Of a stretch of 64,000 nt of DNA, positions 60,113 through 64,000 are shown piece after piece. Position 1 is the stretch's first letter. Each line of letters starts with the position of its first letter. The position numbers and the translations under genes were made by a program. The DNA comes from Kribbella rubisoli (GTDB lineage Bacteria; Actinomycetota; Actinomycetes; Propionibacteriales; Kribbellaceae), in contig NZ_SHKR01000015.1 of assembly GCF_004217145.1 (NCBI RefSeq), forward strand, positions 62,001 to 126,000, read 5' to 3'. Below the pieces are notes generated by a model. That model was not told where the DNA came from, did not search any database, and saw only the letters and a list, made by a program, of their open reading frames with translations.

Positions 60113-61271
60113 GGCGGTCGAGCGCCCGCGTGATGGCGATGTGTACTGCGCCGAGGACCGTGGCGTGCTCGCCGAGGGCGCCGACGGTGATCTCGGTGTC
60201 CCAGGCCAGCGCGGTCGTTGCCCGCCGTACGCCGGGGAGGAGCAGCTGGTTCTGACCGACGCCACCGCCGAGTACGACGAGGCCGGGGTCCAGGACGCTC
60301 ATCACGCCCACGGCCAGGCGACCGATATCGGTGGCGTGCTGATCGACGAGCCGCCGTGCGGTCGACTGCCCGCGCGCCGCGGCCTGGAACAGAGCCTCCG
60401 CGTCCTTCGGCACCGGCCCGTTGCCGCTGGTCCAGACCTCCGCGCACCGGGCCATCAGCGCCTCGGACCCGAGGTACTCCTCGAGGCCGGCGCGGGTCGG
60501 CTCCTCGCCCGGCGACCAGGGGAACGGCATCATCGCGACCTCCCCGGAGGCGCCGTGCGCACCGTGCATCAGCTTGCCGTCGATCACGATGCCGAGACCG
60601 ATCTTCACGCCGACCTGCAGATAGACGAAGGTGTCCTGGTTCTGCGCGGCGCCGAGGCGGTGCTCGGCGATGGCGGCGCAGTTGACGTTGTTCTCCACGA
60701 TGACCGGCACGTCGTCCGGCACCGGCAACGCGGCGGCGAGTTGCTCGACACCGTCGGGCTGCAGACCGCTCGTGCTGACGGAGGTCGGCTTCGTGCTCGG
60801 CTTGGTCGGTGCGGCGATCACGACGTCGCGCAGCGGGCCATGACCGTCGCCGACCTCGGCCAGCACCTTCTCGCAGAGCTCCATCGTGGTGGAGACCGCG
60901 GCGTCGGTGATGGTGCGCCGGCGGGCCGAGATGCGCTCCTCCCGCGCGGCGATCTGCTCGCCGTCCAGCGAGTGGGCGACGACCCGCGCACGGGTCGCGC
61001 CGACCTCGACACCGAGAACGTGACCGGCGCCTGCGGCCAGCGAGTACAGCACGGCACTACGACCGGTGGCGCCGCGCGAGGAGCCTCCGCTGCTGACCAG
61101 CTCGAGGTTCATCAGCTCAGGCATGACCGCGGACATCGTGGGCCGGGAGAGCCCGAGCGCCCTGGCCAGCTGCGGCCGGGTCGCCGGCCCGTGTGTCGCC
61201 AGCCTCCGGAGCACCCCACGCGAACTCTCCGGCAGGTCCAGTCGGCTCGGGGGCGTCGGCGCTGGGTTCAC
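60105..61271 (-). CDS. ROK family transcriptional regulator
   Basis: A 388-residue protein with an N-terminal winged helix (RRLATHGPATRPQLARALGLSRPTMSAVMPELMNLELV) and a ROK sugar-kinase-like domain (VLGVEVGATRARVVAHSLDGE, VIVENNVNCAAIAEHRLG, QVGVKIGLGIVIDGKLMHGAHGASGEVA). The cysteine zinc motif of many ROK proteins (CxCGxxGCxE) is absent. Start GTG 61271 has AGGAG seven bases upstream and removes 11 atypical residues. It sits between two transcription units with matching boxes at 56171 and 61351 and is the natural repressor of both. Confidence 0.9.
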   Translation of the reverse strand: MNPAPTPPSRLDLPESSRGVLRRLATHGPATRPQLARALGLSRPTMSAVMPELMNLELVSSGGSSRGATGRSAVLYSLAAGAGHVLGVEVGATRARVVAHSLDGEQIAAREERISARRRTITDAAVSTTMELCEKVLAEVGDGHGPLRDVVIAAPTKPSTKPTSVSTSGLQPDGVEQLAAALPVPDDVPVIVENNVNCAAIAEHRLGAAQNQDTFVYLQVGVKIGLGIVIDGKLMHGAHGASGEVAMMPFPWSPGEEPTRAGLEEYLGSEALMARCAEVWTSGNGPVPKDAEALFQAAARGQSTARRLVDQHATDIGRLAVGVMSVLDPGLVVLGGGVGQNQLLLPGVRRATTALAWDTEITVGALGEHATVLGAVHIAITRALDRLT

Positions 61272-61350
61272 AACAGGCTCCTGACATCGAACGTGATCAC
61301 GCAAAGCCCTTCCATGTTAACGCAAGAACAGGCTGTTGCTGCGGCAGTCT

Positions 61351-61375
61351 GAGTTTGTTAATCTACCGAACACTG
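61351..61375. promoter_or_regulatory. Probable ROK-regulator box upstream of the isomerase gene
   Basis: Core TGTTAATCTACCGAACA, 20 of 25 bases identical to 56171-56195. It ends 18 bp before the isomerase start, where bound protein would block transcription. A weaker related palindrome TGTTAACGCAAGAACA lies at 61315-61330, close to the regulator's own start. Confidence 0.7.
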
Positions 61376-61393
61376 AAGCCCAGGAGGCTTGTG

Positions 61394-62338
61394 ATGAAGA
61401 CCGGAGTGTTCCTGGAGTGTCTGCGCGGTTGGGCGCTGGACGATGCGCTCACCTTCCTTTCCCAGCACGACGTACAGTGCCTCGAGGTCGGGACGTTCGG
61501 CGAGTTCGTCGCCTTCGAGTACCGGCTGGACGACCTGCTCGCCGACGGGCGGCAGCGCAAGGAGCTGCTCACCCGGGTCGAGGCCGCCGGTCTCGAGATC
61601 AGCGCCTTCGGTTGCTACGGCAACCCGTTGCATCCCGATACCGGACGAGCCCTGCGTCAGCAGGACCGGTTCAACAAGACCGTCGAGCTGGCCGCGTTGC
61701 TCGGCGTACCCACGGTGACGGAGTTCGCCGGGTGCCCTGGTGACTCCGAGGATGCGCGCTACCCCAACTGGATCTCGATGCTGGCACTCGACGACTTCGC
61801 GAAGATCCTCGATTGGCAATGGTCCGAGCGGGTGCTGCCGTATTGGGAACGGGCTGCCACTTTCGCGGGCGATCACGACGTACGCGTTGCGCTCGAGCTG
61901 TATCCGGGCAGCGTCGTCTTCAATCCGCGCACGTTGATGCGACTGCGGGATGCAGTCGGTCCGGCGGTTGGTGCGCTCGTTGATCCGAGTCACCTGTTCT
62001 GGCAGCAGATCGACATCCCGGCTGCCGTGCGTTACCTCGGGCCCGCAGTACATCGCGTTCATCTGAACGACAGCCAGCTCAAACCGCAGAACCTGGATCG
62101 GGCCGGCGTACTGAACCCGGTGGCCGGCCAGGCCTGGGCGGACAAGACCTGGGTGCATCGCACGCTCGGCTTCGGGCACGGGGTCGACTTCTGGAAGGAC
62201 TTCGTCGCCAGCGTGGTGGAGATCGGCTATACCGGCGATCTGTGCATCGAGCAGGGCGATCCGCTCTTCCCGGACGACGACGGTATCGCCAAGGCGGCCG
62301 CGCTGGTCCGATCGATTGCCCCCAGCAACGACCACTGA
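61394..62338 (+). CDS. Sugar phosphate isomerase/epimerase (xylose-isomerase-like barrel)
   Basis: A 314-residue TIM-barrel protein of the IolE/Hyi type. Metal-ligand regions are VALELYPGSVVFNP (Glu), GALVDPSHLFWQQID (Asp/His), VHRVHLNDSQ (His/Asp) and LCIEQGDPLFPDD (Glu). It isomerises or epimerises a free or phosphorylated sugar. ATG 61394 is behind AGGAGG. Its C-terminal NDH-stop stretch is repeated four times in the DNA (62327-62376). Confidence 0.87.
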   Translation: MKTGVFLECLRGWALDDALTFLSQHDVQCLEVGTFGEFVAFEYRLDDLLADGRQRKELLTRVEAAGLEISAFGCYGNPLHPDTGRALRQQDRFNKTVELAALLGVPTVTEFAGCPGDSEDARYPNWISMLALDDFAKILDWQWSERVLPYWERAATFAGDHDVRVALELYPGSVVFNPRTLMRLRDAVGPAVGALVDPSHLFWQQIDIPAAVRYLGPAVHRVHLNDSQLKPQNLDRAGVLNPVAGQAWADKTWVHRTLGFGHGVDFWKDFVASVVEIGYTGDLCIEQGDPLFPDDDGIAKAAALVRSIAPSNDH

Positions 62339-62376
62339 AACGACCACTGAAAACGACCACTGAAAACGACCACTGA
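62327..62376. repeat. Four 12-bp tandem copies at the end of the isomerase gene
   Basis: AACGACCACTGA occurs at 62327-62338, 62339-62350, 62352-62363 and 62365-62376. The first copy encodes Asn-Asp-His-stop; the others fill most of the gap before the dehydrogenase ribosome site. Spacing 12, 13 and 13 bases. Likely slippage product. Confidence 0.85.
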
Positions 62377-62389
62377 GACGGAGACGCAC

Positions 62390-63853
62390 GTGACGATCCA
62401 GGACCAGCAGTGGCAGCAGAGTGTCTTCGTCGACGGGGAGTTCCGGCAACCGGCCGGCAAGGCCGGGATCGACGTCCGGGACAAGGCATCGGGTGAGGTG
62501 TTCGCGACCGCCGGACTCGCCGATCCGTCCGATGTGGACGACGCGGTCGAGGCAGCAACTGTCGCGCAGCACGACTGGGCGCAGCGGACGTACGCCGAAC
62601 GCGCGGACGTACTGCGCTCCGTGGCAGCCGTGCTCGCCGACCGTGCGTCGGACTTCCGTGAGCTCCTGATCCGTGAAACAGGTTGTATTGCAGGGAAAGC
62701 GGACTACGAGATCTCAGCAGCGGGCAGCGAGTTGATGGAGGCCGCGAGCCTGGCATCCCGCCCAGTAGGTGAGGTGCTCGGCTCGAACCACGCCGGCCGG
62801 CTCTCGTTGTCGGAGCGCGTCCCGGTCGGACTCGTCGGCGTCATCACGCCGTGGAACTTCCCGCTGGTACTGGGGATGCGGGTGATCGCACCGGCGCTCG
62901 CGCTGGGCAACGCCGTCGTACTCAAGCCGTCGCCGGAGACGCCGATCAGCGGCGGGCTCGCGATTGCGGACCTGTTCGCCGAGGCGGGCGCTCCGGCGGG
63001 GATCCTGAACGTCGTACCGGGGGAGGAGAAGGTCGGTCGCCGGCTGGTCGAGCACCCTGGTATCTCGATGATTCACTTCACCGGCTCGACCAAGGTCGGC
63101 CGCGAGATCGCCGCCACCGCGGGAGGCTTGCTGAAGAAGGTGTCGCTGGAGCTCGGCGGCAACAATGCGCTGATCGTGCTCGACGACGCTGACCTGGAGC
63201 AGGCGACGATGATCGGAGCCTGGTCGAGCTTCCATTACCAGGGACAGACCTGCATCACCGCCGGCCGCCACATCGTCCAACGCGACATCGCAGCCGGGTA
63301 CGTCGCCGGCTTGTCCGCTCGCGCGGAGGCGATCACGGTCGGGGATCCGCTCGATCCGTCGGTCGGGCTCGGTCCGATGATCAATGCGCGACAACGGACC
63401 AGAGCGCACGAGCTGCTGGTCGAGGCGGTCGCCGAAGGGGCGCGGATCGTCACCGGGGGAGCCGGTACGGCGCCGTACTTCCGGCCGACCGTGGTCGTGG
63501 ATGTGACGCCCCGGATGCGGCTGTGGACCGAGGAGATCTTCGCACCGATCGCGCCGGTGCTGGTCGTCGACGATGATGCGGAAGCGCTCGAGGTCGCCAA
63601 CGACACCAGCTATGGGCTGGTCGACTCCGTGCTCAGCGCGGACCTGAGTCGCGGCCTCGCGATCGCGCGCAAGTTGTCCGCGGGGATGGTGCACATCAAC
63701 GATGCGACACCACAGGACGAAGCACTGGCGCCGTTCGGCGGGATCGGGCAATCGGGTCTCGGCGGGCGGGCCGGTGGTGACTCCAACCTGGACGAGTTCA
63801 CCGAACGCCGATGGCTGACCGTTGCCGGCGGCCCCGCGCATTACCCCTACTGA
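62390..63853 (+). CDS. Aldehyde dehydrogenase (benzaldehyde-dehydrogenase-like)
   Basis: A 487-residue NAD(P)-dependent enzyme. The cofactor region is VITPWNFPLVLGMRV, the catalytic Glu lies in SLELGGNNALIVLDD and the nucleophile Cys in YQGQTCITAGRHIV. GPMINARQ and APFGGIGQSGLGGRAGG complete the family pattern. It would oxidise an aldehyde, conceivably the product of the copper amine oxidase upstream. Start GTG 62390 after GGAG. Same direction as the isomerase. Confidence 0.93.
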   Translation: MTIQDQQWQQSVFVDGEFRQPAGKAGIDVRDKASGEVFATAGLADPSDVDDAVEAATVAQHDWAQRTYAERADVLRSVAAVLADRASDFRELLIRETGCIAGKADYEISAAGSELMEAASLASRPVGEVLGSNHAGRLSLSERVPVGLVGVITPWNFPLVLGMRVIAPALALGNAVVLKPSPETPISGGLAIADLFAEAGAPAGILNVVPGEEKVGRRLVEHPGISMIHFTGSTKVGREIAATAGGLLKKVSLELGGNNALIVLDDADLEQATMIGAWSSFHYQGQTCITAGRHIVQRDIAAGYVAGLSARAEAITVGDPLDPSVGLGPMINARQRTRAHELLVEAVAEGARIVTGGAGTAPYFRPTVVVDVTPRMRLWTEEIFAPIAPVLVVDDDAEALEVANDTSYGLVDSVLSADLSRGLAIARKLSAGMVHINDATPQDEALAPFGGIGQSGLGGRAGGDSNLDEFTERRWLTVAGGPAHYPY

Positions 63854-63854
63854 C

Positions 63855-64000
63855 ATGGAGTGCCGCGCGCTCGGGCGATCTGGCCAGCTTGTCTCCGTGG
63901 TCGGCCTCGGCTGCCTGAACTTCGGCAGCCGGATGGACGTCGACGCCAGCCGGTCGGTCGTGGACACCGCGATCGACCTCGGCGTCACCCTGTTCGACAC
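63855..64000 (+). CDS. Aldo/keto reductase, N-terminal part (cut by window end)
   Basis: The first 48 residues are present: MECRALGRSGQLVSVVGLGC, then LNFGSRMDVDASRSVV and LGVTLFDT, the beginning of an aldo/keto reductase with the first catalytic Asp about to follow. ATG 63855 is one base after the dehydrogenase stop, so the gene continues this operon. Confidence 0.85.
   Translation, partial: MECRALGRSGQLVSVVGLGCLNFGSRMDVDASRSVVDTAIDLGVTLFD

Noticed and set aside
62327..62376. CRISPR-like tandem repeats
   Set aside because: Units are 12 bp without spacers and start inside a coding region.

Overview
This is a high-GC, gene-dense actinobacterial chromosome segment. A mycothiol-dependent maleylpyruvate-isomerase-type enzyme, a DUF5997/LysR-like pair, an actinobacterial HelD, twin-arginine secreted sugar-binding proteins and many GTG starts or leaderless-looking promoters all point to Actinomycetia. 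The catabolic content and the frequent word CGTAC suggest Propionibacteriales, most like Kribbella; that genus call is inference. I see no rRNA, tRNA, CRISPR array, prophage or transposase. About 59 protein genes are supported, one of them frameshifted. No gap between genes exceeds 300 bp.

Layout. 1-12,320: end of a PLP aminotransferase, a beta-propeller lipoprotein, a class A penicillin-binding protein with PASTA domain, a TetR/quinone-oxidoreductase pair with twin operators, a zinc alcohol dehydrogenase divergent from an MmyB-type regulator, a cupin, and a HelD-family RNA polymerase motor. 12,562-15,167: a three-gene flavin electron-transfer set (ferric-reductase-like flavocytochrome, FMN-binding protein, ApbE), with ApbE broken by a frameshift. 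15,273-23,525: a carbohydrate locus with a secreted BNR protein, two ABC permeases, a solute-binding lipoprotein, a GH3 glycosidase and a LacI regulator. It has a consensus promoter and palindromic operators; the BNR gene is bracketed by copies of a terminator repeat. 23,526-31,466: a small ABC exporter, an MFS transporter, an ArsR-like regulator, a second GH3 (PA14 type) divergent from a TetR, a CPBP protease and a small GyrA-like protein.

31,505-40,122 holds the most unusual locus. A regulator with a C-terminal helix-turn-helix is followed by its own promoter and then an operon of two secreted paralogous beta-propeller proteins, a DegT/StrS aminotransferase, a possible 34-residue peptide, a metal-motif-less amidohydrolase relative and an intact amidohydrolase. 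The genes overlap or nearly touch, which suggests one pathway; its substrate is unknown.

40,210-55,345: assorted enzymes, including a minus-strand run from Kup K+ transporter through AraC, bicovalent FAD oxidase, DHFR-like reductase, NTF2-like protein and DinB protein. Also here are an MFS/chloramphenicol-phosphotransferase-like pair, TetR genes, a glycosidase-like barrel, an aldo/keto reductase, a cysteine-rich GMC oxidoreductase, a VOC protein and the LysR-like/DUF5997 pair. 55,393-64,000: an AlaX-type editing protein, then a second coherent locus: sugar kinase, SIS isomerase, copper amine oxidase, ROK regulator, sugar-phosphate epimerase/isomerase, aldehyde dehydrogenase and the start of an aldo/keto reductase. 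Two near-identical 25-bp boxes in front of its two transcription units suggest one ROK regulon for an amino-sugar or amine substrate.
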